This document shows, piece by piece, positions 1-8,581 of a stretch of 64,000 nt of DNA. The position numbers and the translations under genes are program-made. This DNA is from Butyrivibrio sp. XPD2006 (GTDB lineage: Bacteria; Bacillota; Clostridia; Lachnospirales; Lachnospiraceae), in assembly GCF_000420865.1 (NCBI RefSeq), contig NZ_ATVT01000002.1, forward strand, positions 62,001 to 126,000, read 5' to 3'. Under the pieces are notes generated by a model, which had not been told where the DNA came from, searched no databases, and saw nothing but the letters and a program-made list of their open reading frames with translations. The first letter of the stretch is position 1. Each line of letters opens with the position of its first letter.

Positions 1-1436
1 ATCTTGAGCACATCGGCATTAATATCTTTTAACATATTAAGAGAAGAATATCCAGAGCCAAAATCATCAATCTCAACTTTAAATCCTGCTTTCTGCAGCT
101 CGAGAATGAGTTTTGCACATTTGTTTACATCAGATGTAACCGCAGTCTCTGTTATCTCAATATTCAAAAGCCTTGGATCTATCTTATATCTGGTAATAAG
201 TTCCGTAAATTCTTTTTTGATATCAAGGTAGTACAGATCCTTGGGCGAAACATTTACTGATATCGCCACTTCTGACCTCTCTGTATCCTTCCACCTTGCA
301 AGCTGAAGAGCCGCCAGTTCCCAGATATACCTGTCAAGCTTGTAGATAAGGTCTGCTCTTTCAAGTACATCAATAAACACTCCGGGCTGGATCAGGCCGT
401 TTTCAGGATGTATCCATCTTGCCAGAGCTTCTGCTCCGAACAGTGATCCGTCAGCATAAACCTGTGGCTGCAGATAGATTCCGAACTGCCTGTTGATGAT
501 GGCAAAGTCAAAGCTCGATAGGATCTCTTTTTCCAAAAGAGCATTTACCAGCATCTCATCACTGTACCAGGCTATCTCACATACGCCGTCCTTCTTGATT
601 GACTTGCACGCCATATAAGCCCTGTCGCACATAAGCGTGATATCCATGGCCGGGTCTTTGATCTCATAAACGCCGATCTGCATGTGAAGTGAATATGACT
701 TACTTGTAACCTTACTGGTTATCTCCCTGACCATCTTCTTGAAGTCCTTCTCCGTGAAGTCTTCTTTTGGCATGCAAAGAGCAAAGTGATCCCCGTTTAT
801 TCTTCCGTAGATATCATCATCAGTGACATGCTGGATCATAAGATCAGCGATATTTATCAGAATATCATTACCTCTCTCAAGGCCAAAAAGCTGGTTAAAG
901 AGCTTAAAATCCCTGATATTTGAATATAAAAGCAGATACGGTTTGGTTGCATCCTTGAGCTTATTCTGAGCTGCCTGAGCAAAACCTTCTCTGTTGTAGA
1001 GCCCTGTCAGATCATCATGAGTAAGCCTGTACTGCTCACCGCTTCCGTTTTCGACTATATCGGAGAGGTTCTGGATCGTATACATATGACCGATAGTCTT
1101 GTTGTTATCGTCAAGCAGATGCCTGTAGCGGACCTTATACAGCCTTTCTCTCTCCTGATTCTCAAAGAGCCTCGTCCAGGCTGCTGAACTCCGTTCAATG
1201 CCCAATTTGTTCATCCAGTCCTCAAAGGCCTTATAAACGCTATCCAGACTGTACTCGGCGTGAAGCAAACTAAAAGCGTGCCGATTGGCATAGACACACT
1301 TTTCGTTTTCATCAAGAAAAAGTATGCCCAGTCCCATCTGTTGCACGCCAAAATTAAGAAGTCTTGTTATTTCGCAAGGCTCCACAGTATTATCGACAAA
1401 GTATGCATTTTTTCCAAAAAGGTTATTTGCATCCAT
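1..1436 (-). CDS. GGDEF-EAL domain signalling protein, C-terminus cut by window edge
   Basis: Cyclic-di-GMP signalling protein of which 478 codons are visible; the C-terminal end of the EAL domain lies beyond base 1. Residues about 30-120 form a PAS-like sensory region (FLDENEKCVYANRHA). A GGDEF domain follows, but its active site reads NGDHF near residue 212 instead of GGDEF, so cyclase activity is doubtful. The EAL domain begins near residue 330 and keeps the EAL motif (GAEALARW), NVSP, EITE and DDFGSGYSS. This points to phosphodiesterase activity, but the last catalytic residues are outside the window. No transmembrane segment is visible, so it is probably cytosolic. The start ATG at 1436 has a poor ribosome-binding site. 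It lies 54 bases downstream of the 219-residue gene. Confidence 0.9.
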   Translation of the reverse strand, partial: MDANNLFGKNAYFVDNTVEPCEITRLLNFGVQQMGLGILFLDENEKCVYANRHAFSLLHAEYSLDSVYKAFEDWMNKLGIERSSAAWTRLFENQERERLYKVRYRHLLDDNNKTIGHMYTIQNLSDIVENGSGEQYRLTHDDLTGLYNREGFAQAAQNKLKDATKPYLLLYSNIRDFKLFNQLFGLERGNDILINIADLMIQHVTDDDIYGRINGDHFALCMPKEDFTEKDFKKMVREITSKVTSKSYSLHMQIGVYEIKDPAMDITLMCDRAYMACKSIKKDGVCEIAWYSDEMLVNALLEKEILSSFDFAIINRQFGIYLQPQVYADGSLFGAEALARWIHPENGLIQPGVFIDVLERADLIYKLDRYIWELAALQLARWKDTERSEVAISVNVSPKDLYYLDIKKEFTELITRYKIDPRLLNIEITETAVTSDVNKCAKLILELQKAGFKVEIDDFGSGYSSLNMLKDINADVLK

Positions 1437-1490
1437 ACTATAATTTTACTGTTTTTTTGTAATAAAATCTATTAGATTTTCGGAAACATA

Positions 1491-2150
1491 CTACCTTTGT
1501 CTGTATCGTTTATCAAGCGCCCACCATGCAAGTCCCAGAGCAAAAATCGCCAGGATAAAAAGATGCTGAGATTTAAGTACAAAGCCCGACTGATTCTGTC
1601 CTGCCTTATCTTTGCCGTCCTGGTACAAAATAAGCGTTGTTCCTATATTGTGCGTGCTTACCGAGAGTGTATCTGCATCCTCATCAACATCTTCCTCTAT
1701 ATCGCACACTCCCATTACGTCCGTCATCGCATAGTAAGCTCTTTTCTCCGCTACCAGATAGCGCGGAAGTTCATACTGAAACTCAATATCATCATAAAGT
1801 GTATCGATGGGATTTACCTCTTCCCCGTCGACGCTCTTTTCTGCTTTCACCTCAAAATAGACACCGGTTTTAAGCGGCCCCGTCAGCATCTGAGCTCTCT
1901 CTATTCCGCTCTCAAAGTGCGCAGCCTCATCCTCATTATCCGGTTCGTCAGTCATCACATAATGAAAATCCAGAAAAGCTGAGCTTCCCTCACTTATCTC
2001 TTCCAGCTCTTTGACGGTAAAACTCGCCTCCACAGCCTGATAATAATCTCCAAACCTGATATCGGGCGCAGAAACTTCAGTTTCACTCTCTGTGCTCACC
2101 ATTACCGTTATGGTTCCCTCGCCGTATGTAACCTGGGTCGTTTCCTGCAT
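1491..2150 (-). CDS. hypothetical protein with C-terminal membrane anchor
   Basis: Protein of 219 residues that I do not recognise. The start is supported by GGAGG five bases before the ATG. There is no N-terminal signal peptide. The body is acidic and predicted soluble. One hydrophobic segment (LFILAIFALGLAWWAL, near residues 195-211) is followed by a positive tail (DKRYRQR), like the C-terminal anchors of surface proteins or tail-anchored proteins. A stretch GQNQSGFVLKSQ precedes the helix. Without a signal peptide, export is uncertain. It could be a truncated descendant of a larger surface protein or a true tail-anchored protein. A terminator at 2197-2218 separates it from the fructokinase operon. 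Confidence 0.65.
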   Translation of the reverse strand: MQETTQVTYGEGTITVMVSTESETEVSAPDIRFGDYYQAVEASFTVKELEEISEGSSAFLDFHYVMTDEPDNEDEAAHFESGIERAQMLTGPLKTGVYFEVKAEKSVDGEEVNPIDTLYDDIEFQYELPRYLVAEKRAYYAMTDVMGVCDIEEDVDEDADTLSVSTHNIGTTLILYQDGKDKAGQNQSGFVLKSQHLFILAIFALGLAWWALDKRYRQR

Positions 2151-2196
2151 CTATCCCTCCGGATGAATTAGTCTTACTTAAATTATACAACAGAAA

Positions 2197-2218
2197 AAGC
2201 CCGCCAAAAAGCGGGCTT
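2197..2218 (-). terminator. Rho-independent terminator of the fructokinase operon
   Basis: An 8-bp perfect stem (AAGCCCGC / GCGGGCTT) with a 6-base loop. On the minus strand it is followed by a T run, and it lies 18 bases after the fructokinase stop codon. Confidence 0.9.
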
Positions 2219-2236
2219 ATAATCCATCTGCCATCT

Positions 2237-3202
2237 TTATTCCGATAAAAACTTTTCTACTTCCTGTCTGGTCGGCATCACTGACAGAGCTCCTCGTCTT
2301 GTGGTTATGATAGACGCCGCTGCATTTGCATAATCCAGACATGTAAGGAGCATATCCTCACTTATGTCCTTTAGTCCGTTTCTGCATATATAGTCTACAG
2401 CACATGCGCAGAATGTGTCTCCTGCCCCTGTAGTCTCAATCGTGGCAGGATTTTTGTAGCCATCCTTTTTTACCACCATATCGCCGTAAAGAGCCATACT
2501 TCCATCCGGCCCAAGTGTCGCAAAGACAAGCGGGATGTTAAACTCGTCTTTGATCTTGCGTGCTCCGGCTTCAACGTCTTTCAATCCAGTAAAGAGCTCC
2601 ACTTCATTGTCAGAAATCTTCAGGATATCACACTGCTCAAACCCGTATTTCATTGCATCCAGAGCCTTTTCTTCAGACTCCCACAGAGGGGCTCTGTAAT
2701 TCGGATCAAAAGAGATCAAGACTCCGTTTTTCTTTGCAATCGAAATTGCAAGCTTTGTGGCTTCAGCTGCCGGTTCATCTGTCATCGACAATGTACCGAA
2801 ATGGAACACTTTAGTATCTTCCAAAAGATCTTTTACCCTGTCAACATCTGCTGCTGAGAGCATCATATCAGCTCCGGGCTTTCTGTAAAAAGAAAAGTCG
2901 CGGTCGCCGTTTGGAAGCTTGTTTACAAAGGCAAGAGTAGTATGAACTTCGCTGTCCAGAAAAAGTCCTGTCGTATCAATACCCTGCTTCTCAACACGCT
3001 CTTTCAGCATCCTGCCGAAGAAGTCATCTCCAACCTTGCCGATAAATGCTGTCTTATTGCCCAGATTGCCCAGCATGGAGAGAACGTTACAGGGTGCTCC
3101 TCCGGGATTGGCTTCAAACATCGGATTGCCCTGCTCGCTGTCTGCATTATTGGTAAAATCAATCAGCAGTTCTCCAAGGGCAACAACATCAAATCTGCTC
3201 AT
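2237..3202 (-). CDS. scrK: fructokinase, PfkB/ribokinase family
   Basis: Cytosolic sugar kinase of 321 residues, expected to phosphorylate fructose to fructose-6-phosphate with ATP. The N-terminal PfkB region has the substrate-binding pattern GELLIDF and NPGGAPCNV. The C-terminal signature GAGDTFCACA contains the catalytic Asp and anion hole. Length is normal for bacterial fructokinases. Its ATG overlaps the stop codon of the GH32 gene (ATGA), indicating translational coupling. It would use fructose released by the neighbouring GH32 enzyme. A terminator follows directly. Other PfkB sugar specificities cannot be excluded from sequence, but the GH32 partner favours fructose. Confidence 0.9.
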   Translation of the reverse strand: MSRFDVVALGELLIDFTNNADSEQGNPMFEANPGGAPCNVLSMLGNLGNKTAFIGKVGDDFFGRMLKERVEKQGIDTTGLFLDSEVHTTLAFVNKLPNGDRDFSFYRKPGADMMLSAADVDRVKDLLEDTKVFHFGTLSMTDEPAAEATKLAISIAKKNGVLISFDPNYRAPLWESEEKALDAMKYGFEQCDILKISDNEVELFTGLKDVEAGARKIKDEFNIPLVFATLGPDGSMALYGDMVVKKDGYKNPATIETTGAGDTFCACAVDYICRNGLKDISEDMLLTCLDYANAAASIITTRRGALSVMPTRQEVEKFLSE

Positions 3203-4686
3203 CTGTCTTTCCTCTCAAGTTCGTACATTTCCACATCCATAAGCAACTCACCAACCGCCTTGAAGCTTATGCCTTCGGCCTTGATGTCTGTGAGCACAAC
3301 CATAGACATAACCTGTTCTCCGTCATTGATGAACAGTTCCATGCTGTATCTGTCAAGGATAAGGCGCAGTCTGATGTTCCCTTTATTATTGGAAACTCTG
3401 CATCGTCTCTGATGTACAATGGCTCTTCTGCTGCCTGAATGCTTTCTGTCTATCTTTACAATGTTCAGCTCAGGATCATATTCGATCGTTGAGAATGCCT
3501 TTCCGTTATCAGCAAAACGAAGTTCAAATTTCTTGTAAGAAAGTTCTTCAGAAAGGCTTCTGACATTTATTGTCATATCAATACATCTGCCCTCAATACT
3601 TGAGAGTGATGCGCTGTCAGAAATAAGCACATTCTGTCTGCTTATTCTCTTTCCGTAGTAATTCTCGATTTCTCTGACAGGCTTCTGGATCAGCTTACTG
3701 CCTCGAAGAGTGATCTCCCTCGGAAAACTCATCTGGCCAAACCATGGGAAATCGTCACGTCTGATTCCGCATGTATCCCAGTTCTGCATCCAGCCTATCA
3801 TTACTCTTCTTCCATCTTCGGTAAGGATGGTCTGAGGCGCATAGAAATCTATGCCATAGTCAACTGCCTGACAATTTTCTTCGCAGAAATTGCCGTTTTC
3901 ATCAAGTGTTCCGATCACGCATAAAGTTCCGTTACCGTTATGAAACTCAAGTTCCTCGGGAAGCATATCCTGCGGACTTGTAAGAAGAATCTGTTTATCA
4001 TCCAGAGCAAAGTAATCAGGACACTCCCACATTGCTCCGAATCTGTGATTGTTCTTGATGACCAGTCTGTCATAGGACCACTTGAATCCGTCATCACTGA
4101 CAAACTGCAGAATCTGTCCATCCCTGTCCGGAGTCTTGTTTCCGACTACCATGTAGTACTTGCCGTTTTCTCTCCATACCTTGGGATCCCTGAAGTCGAA
4201 CTTGCCGGCTCCCTCAGGAAGAAGATCTGCTGTGATAACGGGATTGCCTTCAAATTTTGTATAGTTCACGCCATCGCCCACAGCTACGCACTGTGTCTGA
4301 TACTCGTGGATCTCTCCGCTCTCGGCCTGAACCTTGTTAACTCCCGTATAGACAAGGAGCTGTTTTCCGTCTTCCATCTCTATAGCACTTCCTGAAAAAC
4401 ATCCGTCGCCGTCATAGTCTGTATCCGGCGCCATTGCAGCAGGAAGATACTCCCAGGTTATAAGGTCACGGCTCTTGGCATGCCCCCAATGCATTGGTCC
4501 CCAAACCGTATCATAAGGGTAATACTGGTAAAAGAGATGGTACTCTCCCTTATATGTGCTAAACCCGTTAGGATCATTCATCCATCCGCACCTGGGAGTA
4601 AGATGAAACATTGGTCTTTGCTCCTCCGGAATAGCCTTCTCCTTTTTTACTTCATATTCCCTTGCCTTATCTAATTTATTACTCAT
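3199..4686 (-). CDS. scrB: GH32 beta-fructosidase (sucrose/sucrose-6-phosphate hydrolase type)
   Basis: Glycoside hydrolase family 32 enzyme of 495 residues that cleaves terminal beta-fructosyl bonds in sucrose or fructo-oligosaccharides. The nucleophile motif WMNDPNG is at residues 35-41 (Asp38). The transition-state motif FRDP and the acid/base motif WECPDYF follow in order. The second, beta-sandwich domain forms the C-terminal third. No signal peptide is seen, so it acts in the cytosol on imported sugars. The chosen ATG at 4686 has GAGG five bases upstream; an in-frame TTG at 4734 lacks a site. The lplB/lplC-type transporter upstream suggests fructo-oligosaccharide uptake, so the substrate may be unphosphorylated oligosaccharide rather than sucrose-6-phosphate. 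Confidence 0.9.
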   Translation of the reverse strand: MSNKLDKAREYEVKKEKAIPEEQRPMFHLTPRCGWMNDPNGFSTYKGEYHLFYQYYPYDTVWGPMHWGHAKSRDLITWEYLPAAMAPDTDYDGDGCFSGSAIEMEDGKQLLVYTGVNKVQAESGEIHEYQTQCVAVGDGVNYTKFEGNPVITADLLPEGAGKFDFRDPKVWRENGKYYMVVGNKTPDRDGQILQFVSDDGFKWSYDRLVIKNNHRFGAMWECPDYFALDDKQILLTSPQDMLPEELEFHNGNGTLCVIGTLDENGNFCEENCQAVDYGIDFYAPQTILTEDGRRVMIGWMQNWDTCGIRRDDFPWFGQMSFPREITLRGSKLIQKPVREIENYYGKRISRQNVLISDSASLSSIEGRCIDMTINVRSLSEELSYKKFELRFADNGKAFSTIEYDPELNIVKIDRKHSGSRRAIVHQRRCRVSNNKGNIRLRLILDRYSMELFINDGEQVMSMVVLTDIKAEGISFKAVGELLMDVEMYELERKDR

Positions 4687-4703
4687 AATAACCTCATTAA
4701 AAC

Positions 4704-4725
4704 GGGGAGGAGATTCCTCCTCCCC
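4704..4725 (-). promoter_or_regulatory. intercistronic hairpin between solute-binding protein and GH32 genes
   Basis: A perfect 9-bp stem (GGGGAGGAG / CTCCTCCCC) with a 4-base loop. On the minus strand only GTTTTAATG follows, a weak T run. It sits 12 bases after the binding-protein stop codon. It fits a partial terminator or mRNA-stabilising hairpin that raises binding-protein output relative to the enzymes. Confidence 0.7.
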
Positions 4726-4737
4726 AAAATTCAAATC

Positions 4738-6390
4738 TTATTTGTAGAACTCATCCAGATATTTCTGGTAGATTGAAAGGTAATTCTCAAGTCCGTATGA
4801 ATCAACCTGCTTAAGATAAGCATCCCAATCTGCGTCTGAAAGGCCGTTCATTACGAAGTTACTTCTGCTTGTGTTAATGTAGCTGATAAGATCCTGCTGG
4901 ATTGTTGTAAGCTTCTCTGTGTCATCTGCTGTCATGAATACGTTAGGATATACATACTTGCAGTTCATATCATCTGTGTAGTACTCTTTGATCCAGTCGA
5001 GACGATACTGAGCATCATCAGGACATGTAACGTATACACCGTAGTACTCGTCAAGGATTGCAAGAGGTCCGCCTACAGCCTCAGCCTCACGAACTTCTAC
5101 AGGTGAAGCATCTCCGAGAGGTGCATGCTTAAGCATCTTCTCACCGTTTGCATTCTCTGAAAGCTCAAAGATATCAAACTCATCATCCTCTCCATATGTT
5201 CCCCAGTTGTTCTGAGGTGACTGGAAAGGATCGTACATAAGGTCAAGCCATGCGCATACGAATGCAGGGTTGTCGCACTTTGCTGTTACAACGCATCTGC
5301 CGCGGTCAAAACCTGATGTGAATGAAGCATTCATAGGAGTTACGTTTGTTGTATCTGCCTTAAGTGCAGCAAGTGGCTCGAAGTCTTCGAGGTTGTCGAT
5401 GTTAGCAACATCCCATGTGAAGCATACGCCGTATCTGTGTGACTTACCCTTTGCGACATATGTTGACCAGTCCTGTGTGAAGCACTCAGGATCGATAAGT
5501 CCCTCTTCATAGAGCTTGTGGAGCCACTGCATACCTGACTTAAAGCCTTCCTGTGTTGCTGTGCAGATAACCTTCTTGTCGTCTGTTACTGCAATGTGCT
5601 GTCCTATATCATTGTCACCGTATCCTTCGCCAAATCCGTTGATAAGAAGGCTGGGATCCTGATCATTCATGATGCAGCTCATAGGGATAATGTCACCCTC
5701 GATACCAAACTCTGCCTGAAGCTCTGATGCATGGTCCTTGAATGCCTTAAGAACCTCTTCGAACTCATCAACTGTAGTGGGCTTCTCAAGTCCAAGGAAG
5801 TTAAGCCACTTTGTGTTGATATAAGTGAAGTTGTTACCTACAGTCTGGATGGCTGTCTTGTTTGAACCAAGCTGCTCGATCCATGGAAGTGCCCAGATGT
5901 GGCCCTCTGAATCCTCACACATTGTGCGGTACTCAGGGTACTTATCAAATACTGCCTTAAGGTTAGGCATGTTGTTGTCAATGTAGTCCTCAAGAGGAAG
6001 AATAACGCCCTGATCAGCATATCTGATAAGATCAGAGTTGCTGAAGCCTGCGTTGAATACCATGTCTGTAAGAGTTCCCTTGTTGGCCATGTTGAGCTGG
6101 ATCTTATCTCCCCACTGATCGTTTGAAATTGCTGTCCACTCTACATGTACGTTGGTCTGCTCTTCGAGTCTCTTAAAGATTGTTCTCTTGTTAGGATCTG
6201 ACTCTGTTCCTGATGGATAGCTGATGGTACCTGTTATGGTAACCTGATCTGCCAATGGAAAGCTGATATCATCTGCAGACACCTCTGCAGCTCCGCTTCC
6301 TGTTGCCCCTTTGCCGCAGCCTGCAAGCATGCTAACTGACATAGCTGCTACCAGGGCTGCACTAAGTAACCTTGATGTTTTCTTTTTCAT
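4738..6390 (-). CDS. ABC transporter solute-binding lipoprotein, oligosaccharide type
   Basis: Extracellular sugar-binding lipoprotein of 550 residues. A lipoprotein signal peptide with lipobox LAGC (Cys25) precedes a mature bilobal binding protein of the large type paired with LplB/LplC permeases. GGAGAGG precedes the ATG. Length matches the roughly 500-560 residues usual for this class. It lies in one operon with two permeases upstream and GH32 plus fructokinase downstream, so the likely ligand is a fructan-derived oligosaccharide or sucrose. No ATP-binding subunit is encoded nearby. As in many Firmicutes, a shared ATPase encoded elsewhere (MsmX type) would energise transport; this is inference. 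Confidence 0.88.
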   Translation of the reverse strand: MKKKTSRLLSAALVAAMSVSMLAGCGKGATGSGAAEVSADDISFPLADQVTITGTISYPSGTESDPNKRTIFKRLEEQTNVHVEWTAISNDQWGDKIQLNMANKGTLTDMVFNAGFSNSDLIRYADQGVILPLEDYIDNNMPNLKAVFDKYPEYRTMCEDSEGHIWALPWIEQLGSNKTAIQTVGNNFTYINTKWLNFLGLEKPTTVDEFEEVLKAFKDHASELQAEFGIEGDIIPMSCIMNDQDPSLLINGFGEGYGDNDIGQHIAVTDDKKVICTATQEGFKSGMQWLHKLYEEGLIDPECFTQDWSTYVAKGKSHRYGVCFTWDVANIDNLEDFEPLAALKADTTNVTPMNASFTSGFDRGRCVVTAKCDNPAFVCAWLDLMYDPFQSPQNNWGTYGEDDEFDIFELSENANGEKMLKHAPLGDASPVEVREAEAVGGPLAILDEYYGVYVTCPDDAQYRLDWIKEYYTDDMNCKYVYPNVFMTADDTEKLTTIQQDLISYINTSRSNFVMNGLSDADWDAYLKQVDSYGLENYLSIYQKYLDEFYK

Positions 6391-6458
6391 TTTCCTCTCC
6401 TTTATACCTTCTTTTTTATAAGATCATCCTTGTTAATTACAAGGAGACTCTGATTAAG

Positions 6459-6495
6459 CGGAAGTTCTGCTCTCGCGCTTTGCGCTCGCCAGAAC
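6459..6495 (-). repeat. REP-like palindromic element, copy 1
   Basis: On the minus strand GTTCTG, a GC-rich core (GCGAGCGC AAA GCGCGAGAG) and CAGAAC, followed by TTCCG. The outer 6-bp arms pair and the core can fold. It lies between the permease and the binding-protein gene. A second copy with the same order and flanking TTCCG, and with compensatory arm changes (GTTCCG/CGGAAC), is at 38297-38326. Confidence 0.65.
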
Positions 6496-6534
6496 ACGTT
6501 CACACCAGACTCGAAAATACCTCGTCAGGTGTTC

Positions 6535-7449
6535 TCAGCCTTTTACCGATCCCACCATGATTCCTGAATCGAAGTACTTCTGGAAGAACGGATACATCAC
6601 AACCAGCGGAAGACTGGAAATTATGATTGTTGCATATTTGAGAAGCTCTGCAAGCTGTGCTCTCTGAGCTGTACTCTGCATATCCGCGATCATTCCCGGA
6701 TCAGGCTCGTTCTGAATAAGAATCGCCCTGAGCACCAGCTGAAGCGGCTGCTTATTAGCCGAGTTCAAATAGATCATTGCGTCAAAATAGCTGTTCCACA
6801 TTCCTACAAACTGCCAAAGTGTGAGTACTGCGATAAGGGGTGTACACACCGGAAGCAGAATTCTGAAGAAAAATACCAGCTCATTGGCGCCGTCTACATC
6901 TGCCGCTTCTCTGAGCTCAGTAGGGATTCCTTTGTAATAGGTTCTTGCGATTATCATGTTCCATACACTGAAGGAACCGGGAAGAATTACAGCCCACATG
7001 CTGTCCAAAAGTCCCATGTTACTGATAAGAAGATATGTAGGGATAAGACCGCCACCGAAAAACATTGTTATGATGAAAATGGTGTTAAAGATCTTTTTCC
7101 CTTTAAAATCATCCCTGGACATGGGATACGCACACAGCAGTGTGATGAAAACCGAGATTGCTGCAAAGAGCACCGAGTAAAGTACTGCGTTAAAGAATCC
7201 GGTCCAGATCTGAGAGTTTGTCATAACTCTCTCATAAGCTGTAAGTGTCCATTTGCTTGTATCAAAAACTATACCCTTGTTCTGCAGCGTTATAGGATCC
7301 ATGAAGGATGCAATGATGATGTACACAACCGGTCCGATTATCGCTGCTACGAAAAGCCCCAGTAATATATATCCTGTCAAAAGAAATATCTTGTCTCCAA
7401 TGGAGGCTCTCGCAAATTCACTTTTTTTCATGGTAAGTGTCTTTTCCAT
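6535..7449 (-). CDS. sugar ABC transporter permease, LplC/MalG type
   Basis: Inner-membrane permease of 304 residues with about six transmembrane helices. The cytoplasmic EAA loop, which contacts the ATPase, reads EAADVDGANELVFFFRILLP. The C-terminus PFFQKYFDSGIMVGSVKG is typical of LplC-type permeases. AGGAGG lies ahead of the ATG. It forms the heterodimeric channel with the permease encoded just upstream (12-base gap) and serves the binding lipoprotein encoded downstream. Family membership is clear; the sugar is inferred from GH32 and fructokinase in the same operon. Confidence 0.9.
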   Translation of the reverse strand: MEKTLTMKKSEFARASIGDKIFLLTGYILLGLFVAAIIGPVVYIIIASFMDPITLQNKGIVFDTSKWTLTAYERVMTNSQIWTGFFNAVLYSVLFAAISVFITLLCAYPMSRDDFKGKKIFNTIFIITMFFGGGLIPTYLLISNMGLLDSMWAVILPGSFSVWNMIIARTYYKGIPTELREAADVDGANELVFFFRILLPVCTPLIAVLTLWQFVGMWNSYFDAMIYLNSANKQPLQLVLRAILIQNEPDPGMIADMQSTAQRAQLAELLKYATIIISSLPLVVMYPFFQKYFDSGIMVGSVKG

Positions 7450-7461
7450 CTGAGTTCCTCC

Positions 7462-8382
7462 TTATAGTCCCTGTCCATCATTCATCTTCTCTACTATCTT
7501 ATTGACAGTGATAAGAAGAATTACATTTATGATGGTGTTAAAAAGTCCGACGGCAGTTGAATAACTGTAATCACCGTTCAAAAGACCTTTCTTGTATACG
7601 TAGGTTGCTATGATCTCAGATGATGCCAGGTTCATATCCGACTGAAGAGCATATGCCTTCTCGAATCCGATACTCATGATGTTTCCGGCCTGAAGTATGA
7701 ACTGGATAACTACCATATCCTTGATTGCCGGCCATTCAACGGCTTTGATCTGCTGCCAGATGTTGGCTCCGTCAATCTGTGCCGCTTCCTTGAGTTCCTT
7801 GCTGGCATTTGCAAGAGCAGCCGTATACATGATGGAAGCCCATCCGGCTCCCTGCCAGATACCGCTTATAATGTAGATAGGTCTGAAAGCTGCCGGGATT
7901 GTCAGGAAGTTGATGTTGCTTCCCATCATCATGTTCAGTGGTCCTGTTACGGAAAGAAGGATTCTTACCATACCACAGAGGACGATGACTGAAATGAAGT
8001 TTGGCATGTACAGTACAAGCTGAATCTTCTGTTTGATCTTGCTGCTGGCAATTCTGTTAAGAAGCAGTGCAAGTATAATTGGCATCGGGAATCCCCACAG
8101 AAGTCCGAAAATACTAAGTTTCAAAGTATTCATCAGATACTGAAGGAAATCCGGTGAAGATAAGAACTGCTGGAAGTACTTGAGTCCTACCCACTCACTT
8201 CCCAGAATTCCTTTAAAAGGATTGTATTTCTGGAATGCAATAAGAATTCCTCCCATAGGCAGATACTTAAACACAATGGTAAGTATCAGTGCCGGCCCCA
8301 AAAAGAATACATAAAGCTGCCAGTGCTGTTTTATATACACCAGCGTGTTATGCAAATTGTTGTCCTTTGCTTTCGCATTCAT
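7462..8382 (-). CDS. sugar ABC transporter permease, LplB type
   Basis: First gene of the fructan/sucrose operon, a 306-residue permease with about six membrane helices. The EAA loop is KEAAQIDGANIWQQIKAVEWP. The N-terminal pattern LGPALILTIVFKYLPMGGILIAFQ is characteristic of LplB. I place the start at the ATG at 8382, preceded by GGGGAG; a longer reading to 8460 would run through the -10 and -35 elements. A strong promoter and operator-like sequences lie just upstream, shared with the divergent LacI gene. Confidence 0.9.
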   Translation of the reverse strand: MNAKAKDNNLHNTLVYIKQHWQLYVFFLGPALILTIVFKYLPMGGILIAFQKYNPFKGILGSEWVGLKYFQQFLSSPDFLQYLMNTLKLSIFGLLWGFPMPIILALLLNRIASSKIKQKIQLVLYMPNFISVIVLCGMVRILLSVTGPLNMMMGSNINFLTIPAAFRPIYIISGIWQGAGWASIMYTAALANASKELKEAAQIDGANIWQQIKAVEWPAIKDMVVIQFILQAGNIMSIGFEKAYALQSDMNLASSEIIATYVYKKGLLNGDYSYSTAVGLFNTIINVILLITVNKIVEKMNDGQGL

Positions 8383-8398
8383 ATAACTCCCCTTCTTT

Positions 8399-8525
8399 TT
8401 ACATTTGTAAAAGTTTTGTTTGCGTATGTAAAATATAACACGGCTTAAAATAGGTGTCAATATATAAATTTTACATTTGTAACATTTTTAATTTACATTT
8501 GACACACTTTATTTTACATTTTATA
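8399..8525. promoter_or_regulatory. cluster of TTACATTTGTAA-like operators
   Basis: Two identical near-palindromes TTACATTTGTAA lie at 8399-8410 and 8471-8482. Two degenerate copies follow at 8493-8504 (TTACATTTGACA) and 8514-8525 (TTACATTTTATA). The last three start 22 and 21 bp apart, about two helical turns, so they would lie on one DNA face. The first copy is just downstream of the operon promoter. The third and fourth contain the -35 and -10 of the regulator promoter. This fits binding by the adjacent LacI-family protein; it is not experimentally shown. Confidence 0.6.
8432..8460 (-). promoter_or_regulatory. sigma-A-type promoter of the sugar transport operon
   Basis: On the minus strand TTGACA at 8460-8455 and TATATT at 8437-8432, separated by 17 bases. 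It lies 50-78 bases upstream of the permease ATG. Confidence 0.75.
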
Positions 8526-8527
8526 AT
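8499..8527 (+). promoter_or_regulatory. sigma-A-type promoter of the LacI-family regulator
   Basis: A perfect consensus: TTGACA at 8499-8504, a 17-base spacer and TATAAT at 8522-8527. It overlaps two operator-like repeats, which suggests autorepression. Confidence 0.8.
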
Positions 8528-8581
8528 GAATACGGCGCTTATATGTATAAGCACACTCTATAAATATATCGGAGAGAATCA

